64,000 bases of DNA, from the NCBI RefSeq assembly GCF_000429045.1, contig NZ_AUBC01000020.1, forward strand, positions 1 through 64,000, in the 5' to 3' direction. Below are positions 1-13,925 of the stretch, in pieces. Below the pieces are notes generated by a model. That model was given only the letters and a program-made list of their open reading frames with translations, searched no databases and was not told the origin of the DNA. The DNA comes from Salinarimonas rosea DSM 21201 (GTDB lineage: Bacteria > Pseudomonadota > Alphaproteobacteria > Rhizobiales > Beijerinckiaceae). The position numbers and the translations under genes were made by a program. Numbering within the stretch: the first letter of the stretch is position 1; each line of letters starts with the position of its first letter.

Positions 1-1706
1 CCGCCTTCGCCGATGCCCACGCCGGCTGGCGCGCGCTCCCGCCGCTCGCCCCCGCGGCGCCGTCGGAGGGCTGGGCCGAGGCCGCACCCGCCCTCGCCGC
101 GCTGGCGCAAGAGATCGGGCGGGCGCGCGCGGCGGTCCGCGAGGCGATGCGCCGGGCGGACGTCCTCCGGGGCGAGATCGAGCGCGAGCGCGCCGCGCGG
201 GACGCGGCGAGCGCGGCGATCGAGGCCCGCCGCGCCGAGCGGGAGGGCCACGACCGCGACGCCGCTTGCGCCCGCGAGATCGTGGCGCGCGCCGCCACCC
301 GCCTCCCCGATCTCGCCGATCGCCGCGCCTCCATCGACCGTGCGTGGGCGCGCGGTCTCGCCGCGACGGGCATCACGCCGGCCGATCTCGACCGCGACGG
401 AGCCGGCGCCCTGCGCGTCCTGGAGAGCCGCGCAGCCGACTACCGCGCACGCGCCGCACGGCGCGAGGATCTCCGCGAGCGGATCGCCGCCGACCGGCTC
501 GCAGCGGCCGCCGCGACGACGTCCGCCGAGAGCGCACGCACCGCGGCCGGGACGGCGCGCGAGGCGTTCGCCGAGGCGGAGGCCGCGCTCTCCGCGCTCC
601 TCTCCGAGCGCGCCGGCCTCCTCGACGGAGAGGCGACGGACGCGCATCGCACGCGCCATCGGGACGCGGCCGCGGCGGCGCGGGAGGCGTACGAGACCGC
701 CCGCACCGCCTGCGAGGCCGCGCGCAGCCGCGCCGCCGTCGCCGTCGCGGCGGTGCGCGCGGGCGAGGACGCGCTCGCGAGGGCCGCGCAGCGCCGGGAC
801 GCGGCGGGCGCCGCCTTCGCCTCCGCCTGCACCGCCGCCGGCATCCCCGAGGCCGACGCGCTGGCCCTCCTCGCGGTCGACGCGCGCGAGCGCGAGGCAC
901 TGCGGACCCGGCTCGCCGCCGCCGACGACGCCGTGCGCGAGGCGAGCTCACAGCTCGGATTCTGCGAAGCGGCGCTCGCGGACGCCCTCGCCGCCGGCGT
1001 GCCCGAGGAGGAGGCCGAGACGCTGGCCACCCGCCGCGGGGCGCTCCTCGACGGCTTGGCCGCCATCGACGAGGCGCTCGTCGCCGCGCGGGTCGCGCTG
1101 GAGCAGGACGACCGCGCCCGCACGCAGGCGGGCCGGCTCGAGCAGGAGATCGCGGCGGCCGCCGTGGTGGAGACGCTCTGGCACGAGGTCTCCGATGCGA
1201 TCGGCTCCGCCGACGGCTCGAAGTTCCGGCGCTACGCGCAGTCGGTCACGCTCGACCACCTGGTCGCCCTCGCCAACCGCCACCTCGCCGCCCTGGCCCC
1301 GCGCTACCGGCTGGAGCGGGCCGGCGGCGAGAACGGCGGTGGCGACCTCGGCCTGCAGATCCTCGACCGCGAGCTCGGCGACGCGCGCCGCTCGACCCGC
1401 TCGCTCTCGGGCGGCGAGCGCTTCCTGACCTCGCTCGCGCTCGCGCTGGCGCTGTGCTCGCTCGAGGGCCGCGGCTCCTTCGTCGACACGCTGTTCATCG
1501 ACGAGGGCTTCGGCACGCTGGACGCCGCGACGCTGGACGTCGCCATCGACGCGCTGGAGACGCTGCAGGCGCAGGGGCGCAAGGTCGGCGTGATCAGCCA
1601 CGTCGAGGCCATGCACCAGCGCATCCCGGTGCAGATCCGGGTGGAGAAGGCCGGCGGCGGCAGGAGCCGCGTGCGGGTGACCGGAGCGGGGCTGCTGGGG
1701 GCTTGA
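1..1706 (+). CDS. sbcC: SbcC-type exonuclease subunit, C-terminal part (5' end outside window)
   Basis: The frame is open from base 3 to a TGA at 1704-1706, giving about 567 residues with no start in the window. Most of the visible protein is an Ala/Arg/Glu-rich stretch with coiled-coil character. Near the C-terminus are an ABC signature (SLSGGERF), a Walker B (DTLFIDEGFGTLD) and an H-loop (GVISHVEAMHQRI). This order is typical of the second half of SbcC/Rad50-type SMC ATPases, where the arms fold back to bring the two ATPase halves together. SbcC acts with the SbcD nuclease on hairpins and double-strand ends in the cytoplasm. sbcD, if present, should lie upstream, outside the window. RecN or another SMC-like ATPase is less likely because the SFVDTLFIDEGFGTLD block is the SbcC form. 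Confidence 0.88.
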   Translation, partial: AFADAHAGWRALPPLAPAAPSEGWAEAAPALAALAQEIGRARAAVREAMRRADVLRGEIERERAARDAASAAIEARRAEREGHDRDAACAREIVARAATRLPDLADRRASIDRAWARGLAATGITPADLDRDGAGALRVLESRAADYRARAARREDLRERIAADRLAAAAATTSAESARTAAGTAREAFAEAEAALSALLSERAGLLDGEATDAHRTRHRDAAAAAREAYETARTACEAARSRAAVAVAAVRAGEDALARAAQRRDAAGAAFASACTAAGIPEADALALLAVDAREREALRTRLAAADDAVREASSQLGFCEAALADALAAGVPEEEAETLATRRGALLDGLAAIDEALVAARVALEQDDRARTQAGRLEQEIAAAAVVETLWHEVSDAIGSADGSKFRRYAQSVTLDHLVALANRHLAALAPRYRLERAGGENGGGDLGLQILDRELGDARRSTRSLSGGERFLTSLALALALCSLEGRGSFVDTLFIDEGFGTLDAATLDVAIDALETLQAQGRKVGVISHVEAMHQRIPVQIRVEKAGGGRSRVRVTGAGLLGA

Positions 1707-1708
1707 GG

Positions 1709-1889
1709 TGTCATCCCGGATTGCGAAGCAAGTCCGGGACCCAGAGCCACAGGTGCTCTTCGAGCGGCGCGTGAGCGCCGTGGCGGGGACGGCCGGCGGC
1801 AGCGTGCGTGGACGCGCGCGCTGGCGCGCACGCTGAGAGATGAGTCGGCGGATCTGGGTCCCGGATCGGCTTCGCCGTCCGGGATGACA
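1709..1889. repeat. Palindromic intergenic repeat, copy 1
   Basis: The element is bounded by the inverted termini TGTCATCCCGG and CCGGGATGACA. Each end can also fold into its own hairpin around GCGAAGC or GCTTCGC. A related copy lies at 49255-49439, with the same termini and the same inner blocks (CGGGACCC near the left end, TGGGTCCCGG near the right). It holds no convincing ORF. It sits between sbcC and the acnA terminator. Confidence 0.75.
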
Positions 1890-1891
1890 CG

Positions 1892-1922
1892 AAAAACCCC
1901 GCGGCCGTCTCCGGCCGCGGGG
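1892..1922 (-). terminator. Rho-independent terminator of acnA
   Basis: Arms CCCCGCGGCC (1897-1906) and GGCCGCGGGG (1913-1922) form a perfect 10-bp stem with a 6-nt loop. On the minus strand a run of five T follows (1892-1896). It starts 26 bases after the acnA stop codon. Confidence 0.9.
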
Positions 1923-1947
1923 CTCTCGTGTCGGTACGGCGGGCCGC

Positions 1948-4647
<2,700 letters not shown>

Positions 4648-4868
4648 TGGCGAATCCTCGCGTGCGCGTTGAACGGACGGTTGGTTTCGGCCTGATGCGC
4701 GGGTTGCGCGCGCCGCTCCGGGGGCGCCCGGACTTCTCATGCGCGCGAAAACGGTTAGGACGTCAGTCACGCGGCACGGCGCAGCCAAGGGCCATATAGT
4801 GCATTTGCGCGCGCCGCGCTACACGTCCGGGGTCCAGTCCGGACTAATGCTGAAGTGGATTTTCGCCG

Positions 4869-5513
4869 TTGCGTCTCGTCGCCGAGGATCTGGAGAGCCG
4901 CCGCTCTGGCCGGCGCATCTTCGAGGGGGTGTCCTTCGCGCTCGACCCCGGCGAGGCGCTGGTCGTGACCGGGCGCAACGGGGCGGGCAAGTCGACGCTG
5001 ATCGCGATCCTGTCGGGGCGCCTGCGGCCCGCCGCCGGCCGCGTGACGCTGGAGGGCGCCGGCGAGCGCACGCTCGCCGAATGCCTCCACCTCGTCGGCC
5101 ATCGCGACGGCCTGAAGAGCGCGCTCACCGCCGGCGAGAACCTGACCTTCGCCGCCGACCTGCTCGGCGCGCGCGGCCTCTCCGCGCGCGAGGCGCTCGA
5201 GCGGGTCGGTCTCGCCCATGCGCACGACCTGCCGGTCGCCTATCTCTCCGCCGGGCAGCGCCGGCGCACCGCGCTCGCGCGGCTCCTCGTCGCGCACCGC
5301 CCGCTCTGGCTCCTCGACGAGCCGACCTCGGCGCTCGACATCGCCTCGCAGGAGACGCTGGCCCAGCTGATGCGCGCACACCTCGCGGGCGGCGGCATGC
5401 TCGTCGTCGCCACCCACCAGGCTTTGGGCCTCGAGAGCCCGAAGCGCCTCGTCATCGAGCCCGCCGTGGCGCGCTCCGAGGCGGCGGACCTCGACGCGGA
5501 GGGCGGCTGGTGA
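4869..5513 (+). CDS. ccmA: Heme/cytochrome c maturation ABC transporter ATP-binding protein
   Basis: This 214-residue ATPase has Walker A GRNGAGKST, signature LSAGQRRR, Walker B LWLLDEPTSALD and an H-loop in VVATHQ. Its length and the short SAGQ signature fit CcmA. CcmA powers the CcmABCD complex that releases holo-CcmE during cytochrome c biogenesis. The start codon is a TTG giving LRLVAEDLESRRSGR. An upstream ATG at 4847 is in another frame. The stop overlaps the ccmB start (GTGA), so the two are translationally coupled. The 221-bp gap to acnA must hold both divergent promoters, but I see no clear consensus there. Confidence 0.9.
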   Translation: MRLVAEDLESRRSGRRIFEGVSFALDPGEALVVTGRNGAGKSTLIAILSGRLRPAAGRVTLEGAGERTLAECLHLVGHRDGLKSALTAGENLTFAADLLGARGLSAREALERVGLAHAHDLPVAYLSAGQRRRTALARLLVAHRPLWLLDEPTSALDIASQETLAQLMRAHLAGGGMLVVATHQALGLESPKRLVIEPAVARSEAADLDAEGGW

Positions 5514-6175
5514 GCGCCTTCCTCGCCCTCGTCCGCCGGGACCTGAAGCTGTCGGCCCGCGTGGGCGGCTCCGGCTGGCTCGGCCTCGTCTTCTTCCTGA
5601 TGATCGTGACGCTCGTGCCCTTCGGGCTCGGGCCGGACCTCAACCTGCTCTCGCGGATCGGCCCGGCCATCCTCTGGATCGGCGCGGTCCTCGCGACGCT
5701 GATCGGCCTCGATCGGCTGTTCCAGGCCGACGAGGAAGACGGCTCGCTCGACCTGATGACGGCCTCGCCGCTGCCGCTCGAGCTCGTCGTGCTCGCCAAG
5801 GTGATCGCGCACTGGCTCACCACGGGCCTGCCGCTGGCGCTGGCCGCGCCGCTGTTCGGCCTCCTCGTGGCGCTCGACGGCGTGGGGATGGCGGCGGTGA
5901 GCGTGACGCTTCTCGTGGGCACGCCGGCGCTCACCTTCATCGGCGCGGTCGGCGCGGCGCTCACCGCCACGATCCGCCGCGGCGGGCTGATCCTGGCGAT
6001 CCTGGTCCTGCCCCTGATGATCCCGACCCTGATCTTCGGCGTCTCGGCGGCCAACGCCGCGCGCGGCGGCGACATCCCGTTCGGGACGCCGCTCATGATC
6101 CTCGCCGCGATCACGCTCGTGACCGCGGTGGTGGGGACCGTGGGAGCGGCGCTGGCGCTGAGGCAGGGGGAGTGA
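5510..6175 (+). CDS. ccmB: Heme exporter permease CcmB
   Basis: The 221-residue hydrophobic protein has about six membrane segments and starts with a GTG that overlaps the ccmA stop. Its N-terminus (FLALVRRDLKLSARVGG) and the motif DEEDGSLDLM match the CcmB family, and so does its length. It is the membrane partner of CcmA in the inner membrane complex for cytochrome c maturation. ccmC, ccmD and ccmE do not follow. The next gene is on the opposite strand, and a GGCCG/CGGCC-type stem lies at the junction (about 6175-6205). Confidence 0.92.
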   Translation: MSAFLALVRRDLKLSARVGGSGWLGLVFFLMIVTLVPFGLGPDLNLLSRIGPAILWIGAVLATLIGLDRLFQADEEDGSLDLMTASPLPLELVVLAKVIAHWLTTGLPLALAAPLFGLLVALDGVGMAAVSVTLLVGTPALTFIGAVGAALTATIRRGGLILAILVLPLMIPTLIFGVSAANAARGGDIPFGTPLMILAAITLVTAVVGTVGAALALRQGE

Positions 6176-6184
6176 AGGCCGGCG

Positions 6185-6925
6185 TCAGCCGTCGGCCTTC
6201 CCCTCGCCCTTCTTCTGCTCCACCGCCACGATTGCGGGGTAGGCCAGATCGAAGGCCTTGACCTCCTCGATCCGTGCCACGAGCGGACCGAGCCAGACGT
6301 AGTCGAGCGGATGGAACAGCCAGAGCCGGCTCTCGGTGCGCACGGCGATCGTGCCGTCGACCTGCTCCATGGCGACGATGTCGTCCCCCGCCTCGAGCTT
6401 CGCCTCCCAGGCCTGCTTCACCGGGTGCCAGACCCAGACCTCACGGGCGGAGCGGGCGACGATGAAGTCGCGGCTCGCGGTGGCCACCTTCCAGCGGCCG
6501 CCCGGAGGCGCCTCGGCCTTCGCGGGATCGATCGCACCCGACGGCTTGGCGCCGCCCCCCGAGCCGCCGCCCGGAGGCGCCGGGAACGGCGGGAAGGGCC
6601 ACCACGGCGGCCACCAGGGCGGCGAGGCCGGTGGAGGCGGCGGCGCGGGCTCGAAGCCGCGCGGGTTTCGCGCCAGCCGACCGAGGATCGTCAGCTCGTC
6701 CTCGAGATCGTCGATCTTGGCGTCGGCGATCTCCTTCTTGCGCTCGTTGAGCGTCTTGCGCGCGGACTGGAGTTGCTGGCCCAGGCTCTGCGCCTTGCCC
6801 GCGTCGAATCCGCCGATCTGCTCGATGATCCCCTCCAGGATCGCGATCTTCTTCTCGATATCGCGTTCCTGCGCCTGCAGCTCCTCGACATAGGGATCGA
6901 ACGGTCCCCTGGCCTCTTCCGCCAT
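6185..6925 (-). CDS. Hypothetical protein: coiled coil, Pro/Trp-rich linker, repeat-like C-terminus
   Basis: I do not recognise this 246-residue protein. Residues about 10-80 form a charged predicted coiled coil (EELQAQERDIEKKIAILEG). A low-complexity stretch rich in Pro, Trp and Gly follows at about residues 92-130 (PPWWPPWWPFPPF). The last 110 residues contain repeated short strands such as RDFIVARSAREVWVWHP and TESRLWLFHPLDYVWLGP, resembling one or two WD- or Kelch-like blades. There is no signal peptide or membrane segment. It stands alone and converges on ccmB. It may be a scaffold or interaction protein; no enzymatic motif is visible. Confidence 0.6.
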   Translation of the reverse strand: MAEEARGPFDPYVEELQAQERDIEKKIAILEGIIEQIGGFDAGKAQSLGQQLQSARKTLNERKKEIADAKIDDLEDELTILGRLARNPRGFEPAPPPPPASPPWWPPWWPFPPFPAPPGGGSGGGAKPSGAIDPAKAEAPPGGRWKVATASRDFIVARSAREVWVWHPVKQAWEAKLEAGDDIVAMEQVDGTIAVRTESRLWLFHPLDYVWLGPLVARIEEVKAFDLAYPAIVAVEQKKGEGKADG

Positions 6926-7066
6926 GACGGGCCCCCTTCACGCTCCGTTCCCGGAGACTCCCCAGGGTGGAGCGTACGGCGATGCTCGACAAGCGTAGAA
7001 AACCGTAGCCGTCGCCTCCCCTCACCGCATGGGGAGGGCGGCGGGCCTGGGCGGCGGCGGCGGATC

Positions 7067-7483
7067 TCACCCCACCTGCGCCTCCAGCGCCTCCATGTCC
7101 TCGTCCGACAGCCCGAAATGATGGCCGATCTCGTGGATCAGGACGTGGGCGATGATGGCGCCGAGCGTCTCGTCGTGCTCGGCCCAGTAGTCGAGGATGG
7201 GGCGGCGATAGAGCCAGATCATGTTGGGGAACTGCCCGGACATCGGCTCGCCGGCCTCGGCGAGGCCGATGCCGCGGAAGAGGCCCAGCAGATCGTATTC
7301 GCTCTCGGCCTCGAGCTCGGTGAGCGTCTCCTCGTCCGGCCAGTCGTCGACGCGCACGATCACGTTCGCGGCGAGGTCGCGGAAGGTCCGCGGCAGGCGC
7401 GCGAAGGCCTCCTCGGCGAGGCGCTCGAACTCGTCGAGCGCGGGGGCCTTGAGCGCGAGCAGGTCGTCGCCGGGATGCGCCAT
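7067..7483 (-). CDS. Zincin-like metallopeptidase (DUF1025 family)
   Basis: This small protein of about 138 residues carries HEIGHHFGLSDEDM, the HExxHxxGxxD zinc signature of the metzincin-like DUF1025/Zincin_1 family. The middle has the family block GLFRGIGLAEAGEPMSGQFPNMIWLYRRPI. I chose the ATG at 7483 (MAHPGDDLLALK). The ATG at 7519 would run into the end of the upstream gene. It lies 5 nt after that gene's stop, so the two are probably cotranscribed, perhaps with leuC. The substrate is unknown. Confidence 0.82.
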   Translation of the reverse strand: MAHPGDDLLALKAPALDEFERLAEEAFARLPRTFRDLAANVIVRVDDWPDEETLTELEAESEYDLLGLFRGIGLAEAGEPMSGQFPNMIWLYRRPILDYWAEHDETLGAIIAHVLIHEIGHHFGLSDEDMEALEAQVG

Positions 7484-7488
7484 CGTCG

Positions 7489-7806
7489 TCAGTACCAGCC
7501 CAGCGTCGAGCCGAGCCACACGAGGAGGAAGACGAAGAACGGCACCGCGAGCGCCCGCCCGATCCGCCGCCCCCAGACCTCCATCGGGTCGACCTCGCCG
7601 TTCGGCCCCGCGCCGGGCGCGTCGCGCCCGCCGAAGTGATCCGCCATGCGCTTGCCGATCCTGGCTCCCGCCGAGCGGCCGATCGTCTCGGTGTCCTGGT
7701 CGACGCGCTCGAGCGTGCGGCGGGATTCCGCCGCGCGGGCGTCGTCGTCGGGGTGCGGGCGACGGGTCGGGGTGGTCGGCGGGGGGATCGGCGGGGTGGT
7801 CGGCAC
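7489..7806 (-). CDS. Small hypothetical protein with one C-terminal membrane segment
   Basis: The 105-residue protein starts with a Pro/Thr-rich stretch, followed by a charged helix-prone region. It ends in one hydrophobic segment (LAVPFFVFLLVWLGSTLGW), so a tail-anchored inner-membrane protein is likely. It lies 23 bases downstream of leuC and 5 bases upstream of the zincin-like gene, in the same direction. It is not recognised as a named family. Confidence 0.62.
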   Translation of the reverse strand: MPTTPPIPPPTTPTRRPHPDDDARAAESRRTLERVDQDTETIGRSAGARIGKRMADHFGGRDAPGAGPNGEVDPMEVWGRRIGRALAVPFFVFLLVWLGSTLGWY

Positions 7807-7829
7807 GAGCGCCTCCTAGCGGCGGCGCC

Positions 7830-9257
7830 TCACTGCGCCGCCGTCTCCATTCCCGCCATCTCCCGCACGTCCACGAACCGCCCGGCGATGGCGGCCGCGG
7901 CCGCCATGGCGGGTGAGACGAGATGCGTGCGGCCCTTGAAGCCCTGGCGGCCCTCGAAGTTGCGGTTCGAGGTCGAGGCGCAGCGCTCCTCCGGGGAAAG
8001 CCGGTCGGCGTTCATGGCGAGGCACATGGAGCAGCCGGGCTCGCGCCACTCGAAGCCGGCGGCGAGGAAGATCTCGTGCAGGCCCTCGGCCTCCGCCTGC
8101 ATCTTCACGAGGCCGGAGCCCGGGACGATCATGGCCGACACCGTGTCCGCCACACGCTTGCCCTCGACCACCTTCGCCACGGCCCGCAGGTCCTCGATGC
8201 GGCCGTTGGTGCACGAGCCGATGAAGACGCGGTCGAGCGTGATGTCGGTGATCCGGGTGCCGGGCTCGAGGCCCATGTACTGCAGCGCCCGCCACTTCGA
8301 GGCCCGCTTGTTGGCGTCCGCGATCTCGTCGGGGTTCGGCACGACGCCGGCCACCGAGACGACGTCCTCCGGCGACGTGCCCCAGGAGACGATGGGCGGC
8401 AGGTTCGCCGCATCGAGCACGATCTCGCGGTCGAAATGCGCGCCCTCGTCGGTCTTCAGGCTCTCCCAGTAGGCAACCGCCCGGTCCCAGGCCTCGCCCT
8501 TGGGGGCCTTGGGGCGGTCCTTCAGGTAGGCGTAGGTCTTCTCGTCGGGCGCGATCAGCCCGGCGCGGGCGCCGCCCTCGATCGACATGTTGCAGATCGT
8601 CATCCGGCCCTCCATCGAGAGCTGGCGGATGGCGGAGCCCGCGTACTCGATGACGTGGCCGGTGCCGCCGGCGGTGCCGATCTCGCCGATGATGGCGAGG
8701 ATGATGTCCTTGGCGGTGACGCCGGCGGGGAGATCCCCCTCGACGCGCACGCGCATGTTCTTCGCCTTGCTCTGGATCAGCGTCTGGGTCGCGAGCACGT
8801 GCTCGACCTCGGAGGTGCCGATGCCGTGGGCCAGCGCCCCGAAGGCGCCGTGGGTCGAGGTGTGGCTGTCGCCGCACACGATCGTGGTGCCCGGCAGGGT
8901 GAAGCCCTGCTCCGGCCCGACCACGTGGACGATGCCCTGGCGCGCGTCGCGCTCGTCGTAGTACTCGACGCCGAACTCGGCCGCGTTGGTGGCGAGCGTC
9001 TCGACCTGGATGCGGCTCTCGGGATCCGCGATCCCGGCGCTGCGGTCGGTCGTCGGCACGTTGTGGTCGACCACCGCGAGGGTACGGCTCGGCTGGCGCA
9101 CCTTGCGGCCGGCGACGCGCAGGCCCTCGAAGGCCTGGGGCGAGGTGACCTCGTGCACGAGGTGGCGATCGATGTAGAGGAGGCAGGTCCCGTCCGGCTG
9201 GGTGTCGACCACGTGGTCGTCCCAGATCTTGTCGTACATCGTGCGGGGCTTCGTCAT
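7830..9257 (-). CDS. leuC: 3-isopropylmalate dehydratase large subunit
   Basis: The 475-residue LeuC shows the aconitase-family Fe-S ligands in [13 protein letters not shown] and [13 protein letters not shown]. It also has [19 protein letters not shown] and the C-terminal [11 protein letters not shown]. With LeuD it isomerises 2- to 3-isopropylmalate in leucine synthesis. leuD is not in the window. The start [16 protein letters not shown] at 9257 is chosen over an in-frame ATG 43 codons upstream because it matches the family N-terminus and follows a GAGGTCGAG ribosome-binding site. Confidence 0.96.
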   Translation of the reverse strand: MTKPRTMYDKIWDDHVVDTQPDGTCLLYIDRHLVHEVTSPQAFEGLRVAGRKVRQPSRTLAVVDHNVPTTDRSAGIADPESRIQVETLATNAAEFGVEYYDERDARQGIVHVVGPEQGFTLPGTTIVCGDSHTSTHGAFGALAHGIGTSEVEHVLATQTLIQSKAKNMRVRVEGDLPAGVTAKDIILAIIGEIGTAGGTGHVIEYAGSAIRQLSMEGRMTICNMSIEGGARAGLIAPDEKTYAYLKDRPKAPKGEAWDRAVAYWESLKTDEGAHFDREIVLDAANLPPIVSWGTSPEDVVSVAGVVPNPDEIADANKRASKWRALQYMGLEPGTRITDITLDRVFIGSCTNGRIEDLRAVAKVVEGKRVADTVSAMIVPGSGLVKMQAEAEGLHEIFLAAGFEWREPGCSMCLAMNADRLSPEERCASTSNRNFEGRQGFKGRTHLVSPAMAAAAAIAGRFVDVREMAGMETAAQ

Positions 9258-9344
9258 CGTCTCGACCTCGTGGATACCGTGCCGCCCGAACTTAGCGACG
9301 CGCGCGCGCCGTGCAAGGCGTCCCGCCGTCGCGTGGGGCATCCG

Positions 9345-9380
9345 AAAAACGAAACAGCGCGGCCTCTGTGGGGCCGCGCT
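9345..9380 (-). terminator. Rho-independent terminator of rplS
   Basis: Arms AGCGCGGCC (9356-9364) and GGCCGCGCT (9372-9380) form a 9-bp stem with a 7-nt loop. On the minus strand a T-rich tail (GTTTCGTTTTTC) follows. It lies 37 bases after the rplS stop and before leuC, so it separates the two units. Confidence 0.88.
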
Positions 9381-9417
9381 GCGCACACGCCTGCCGCGCC
9401 GGAGCGCGAGAGCCGGA

Positions 9418-9888
9418 TCACTCCGCGGCGGTGCCCGCCGCGGACGCCTGCTTGGCGGCTTCCTTGGCCGCCTTCTCGGCGGCGGCCTTCTCGGCGCGGG
9501 CCTGGTTCTCGACGTCGCGCTGGCGCTGGGCGCGGCGGTCGGTGCGCTCGGCGATGCGGGCCGACTTCCCGCGGCGATCGCGCAGGTAGTAGAGCTTGGC
9601 GCGGCGAACCTTGCCGCGGCGCACCACGTCGATCGACTCGATCATCGGCGAGTAGATCGGGAAGACGCGCTCGACGCCCTCGCCGTACGAGATCTTGCGG
9701 ACCGTGAAGCTCTCCTGGATGCCGCCGCCGTTGCGGGCGATGCACACGCCCTCGTAGGCCTGCACACGGGTGCGGTCGCCTTCGCGGACGCGCACGTTCA
9801 CGATCACGGTGTCGCCCGGCTCGAAGTCCGGGATGGTCTTGCCGAGCTTGGCGATCTGCTCCTGCTCGAGCTGCTGAATGATGTTCAT
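9418..9888 (-). CDS. rplS: 50S ribosomal protein L19
   Basis: The 156-residue protein has the L19 core ([57 protein letters not shown]). Bacterial L19 is normally about 115-130 residues. The extra length is an Ala/Lys/Glu-rich C-terminal tail (about residues 120-156), as is common in alphaproteobacteria. L19 sits at the 30S-50S interface. The gene has its own terminator. The usual trmD and rimM neighbours are not beside it here. Confidence 0.97.
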   Translation of the reverse strand: MNIIQQLEQEQIAKLGKTIPDFEPGDTVIVNVRVREGDRTRVQAYEGVCIARNGGGIQESFTVRKISYGEGVERVFPIYSPMIESIDVVRRGKVRRAKLYYLRDRRGKSARIAERTDRRAQRQRDVENQARAEKAAAEKAAKEAAKQASAAGTAAE

Positions 9889-10009
9889 CGGTCCAACTCC
9901 TGCCGTTGCGCGGCCGTGACGACCGGCGCGGGATTTCGGCGTCCTGTTTTGAATTGTGGGGCGCTTTAGCCGATGGCGGAGGGTTTGTCGAGAGGGGTGA
10001 TGCGGCTAA

Positions 10010-10153
10010 GCTCTCGCTGACGGGGCGGCCTCCGACGACGAGCGCTATCACGTCCGCCGCCCGCTGCAGGAGGCGTTCGCTGAGCCAGACGCGCGCTTCG
10101 TCGCGATGACAGCCGACGACGTCCGCCGGCTTGCGGCGGCTCGGCTGGGCTGA
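10010..10153 (+). pseudogene. Possible 3' remnant of a small gene, unidentified
   Basis: Between a TAA at 10007 and a TGA at 10151 there is a 47-codon open frame with strongly GC-biased third positions. It reads like protein (DDERYHVRRPLQEAFA, then FVAMTADDVRRLAAARLG). No start codon fits its 5' end; the only ATG is near the 3' end. It stops 8 bases before the convergent end of the HigA-like antitoxin gene. It may be the tail of a lost small gene, perhaps from another toxin-antitoxin pair, but the family is not identifiable by eye. Confidence 0.3.
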
Positions 10154-10161
10154 GCGGCGGG

Positions 10162-10473
10162 TCAGCCGAGGCCGAACCGCGATGTCGTCCGCTCGGGTCG
10201 CATCCGGCCGTGCTCGACGGCGCGGATGCGCGCGAGCGCGTCCTCGAGCTCCGCGACGCGCAGCTCGTCGAGATCGCCGCTGCGCATCCTCATCAGGCTC
10301 TCGGAAGCAAGGCCGGAAGATGTCGCCGCGTGCTGCGAGTCAGCTGGATCCCGCTCAAGGTACGACAGGATCGCCGAGGCGAGGTCCGCCTTGCGCAGCA
10401 GGACCTCCGGCTCGGGCAGGTTGAGATCCTCGAAGACGTTGCCGGTCCCGAAGGCGGCGTCCTTCGCGTCCAT
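10162..10473 (-). CDS. HigA-like antitoxin, XRE/HTH_37-type
   Basis: The 103-residue protein carries the block NVFEDLNLPEPEVLLRKADL. This matches the start of HTH_37-type antitoxins, which usually read VFxDLGLPdpeElLxKAqL. The following helices (SGLASESLMRMRSGDLDEL) would form the helix-turn-helix. The ATG at 10473 is used because it lies 4 bases after the stop of the upstream toxin gene. Toxin before antitoxin is the higBA arrangement. It should bind and neutralise the toxin and repress its own promoter. Sequence beyond the first block is divergent, so the class is probable rather than certain. Confidence 0.75.
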   Translation of the reverse strand: MDAKDAAFGTGNVFEDLNLPEPEVLLRKADLASAILSYLERDPADSQHAATSSGLASESLMRMRSGDLDELRVAELEDALARIRAVEHGRMRPERTTSRFGLG

Positions 10474-10477
10474 GAGC

Positions 10478-10924
10478 TCATCTCCCTCGGCCACCGAGGC
10501 CACGTTCGGCACGAGACCGATCGGCCTCGTCCAGCATAGCACGAATTTCTTGGCGACCCTCTTCGCTCTCACGAAAAGCACGAAGCCGCGCAAGCCGCGA
10601 GACAATGCGATCCAGATCCTTCTTCGGCGTTCCGACTCCCGAACTCGCCCGCTTCTCGAAGACGTCGATCACCCACAGGCCTTCCGGGAAAGAAGCGGCT
10701 ACGGCCGTTCGATAGGTGTTGCCGTCTTCCCCATCGGCAACGAGCTTCACGATGCCCCGAAGTCGCCTATCCTCTCCGAATGCCCTGATGTTCTCGTCGT
10801 GAGCCTCTTCCCCGTTCTGCAGGCGCCGGAGGCGAAAGCCGATCCGCCGCTTCACATCGTCCGGAAGTGCACCGACTTCGCGACGCGACGGCCCGAACCA
10901 TCGTAGCGGCCTGAGTTCAGGCAT
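10478..10924 (-). CDS. HigB-like toxin, phage Gp49 family
   Basis: The 148-residue protein begins PELRPLRWFGPSRREVGALP and continues with DDVKRRIGFRLRRLQNGEE. Its C-terminal half reads NTYRTAVAASFPEGLWVIDVFEKRASSGVGTPKKD when pieced together. This is the Gp49/RelE-superfamily pattern (FPE..yVLHaFqKks..giktPk.d). Such toxins are ribosome-dependent mRNA endonucleases. ATG at 10924 is preferred to ATG at 10972 because a GGAG precedes it and the extra 16 residues are not family-like. It forms a bicistron with the antitoxin (gap 4 nt). Base composition is slightly less GC-rich than neighbouring genes, which fits acquisition. Confidence 0.8.
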   Translation of the reverse strand: MPELRPLRWFGPSRREVGALPDDVKRRIGFRLRRLQNGEEAHDENIRAFGEDRRLRGIVKLVADGEDGNTYRTAVAASFPEGLWVIDVFEKRASSGVGTPKKDLDRIVSRLARLRAFRESEEGRQEIRAMLDEADRSRAERGLGGRGR

Positions 10925-11065
10925 CCGTCTCCGCTCCCGTCCTGAAGGTTCACGGGGCAGAACCGACGGCAATGACCAGAACGAGCCTACCGCAGTCGAT
11001 GAATGAATGCAATCTCTAATTGCTAGTTGTTGCTTCGTGTAGCCTTAGACCACCCGCGGGCGTAT

Positions 11066-11098
11066 GGAGGGCCGTCCCGGGTGACGAGACGGCCCTCC
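11066..11098 (-). terminator. Probable hairpin terminator of clpB
   Basis: Arms GGAGGGCCGTC (11066-11076) and GACGGCCCTCC (11088-11098) form an 11-bp perfect stem 10 bases after the clpB stop. No T-run follows, so it may be Rho-assisted or serve as a 3' stabiliser. Confidence 0.6.
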
Positions 11099-11107
11099 CC
11101 TGCCCGC

Positions 11108-13753
<2,646 letters not shown>

Positions 13754-13854
13754 GGCGCAAACCTTCATGACGGGCGGCGGGCGCCCTCCAGGGAGGCACG
13801 CGCGCCGCAGGACGCATCATCCGGCCCTCGCGACGAGCGACCGGCTCCGCTCTC

Positions 13855-13883
13855 ACATGGGTGTGACATTTCTGCCGCGCAAG
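13855..13883 (-). promoter_or_regulatory. Sigma-32-like heat-shock promoter of clpB
   Basis: On the minus strand CTTGCGC (13883-13877), a 14-bp spacer and ACCCATGT (13862-13855) match the RpoH consensus CTTGAAA-N13-17-CCCCATNT. The -10 matches 7 of 8 positions and the -35 core CTTG is intact. It would start transcription about 95 bases before the clpB ATG. Confidence 0.6.
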
Positions 13884-13925
13884 CCGGTGCGGGGCTTTAC
13901 GGAGGGGCGCTCGCCCCGCCCGGCG

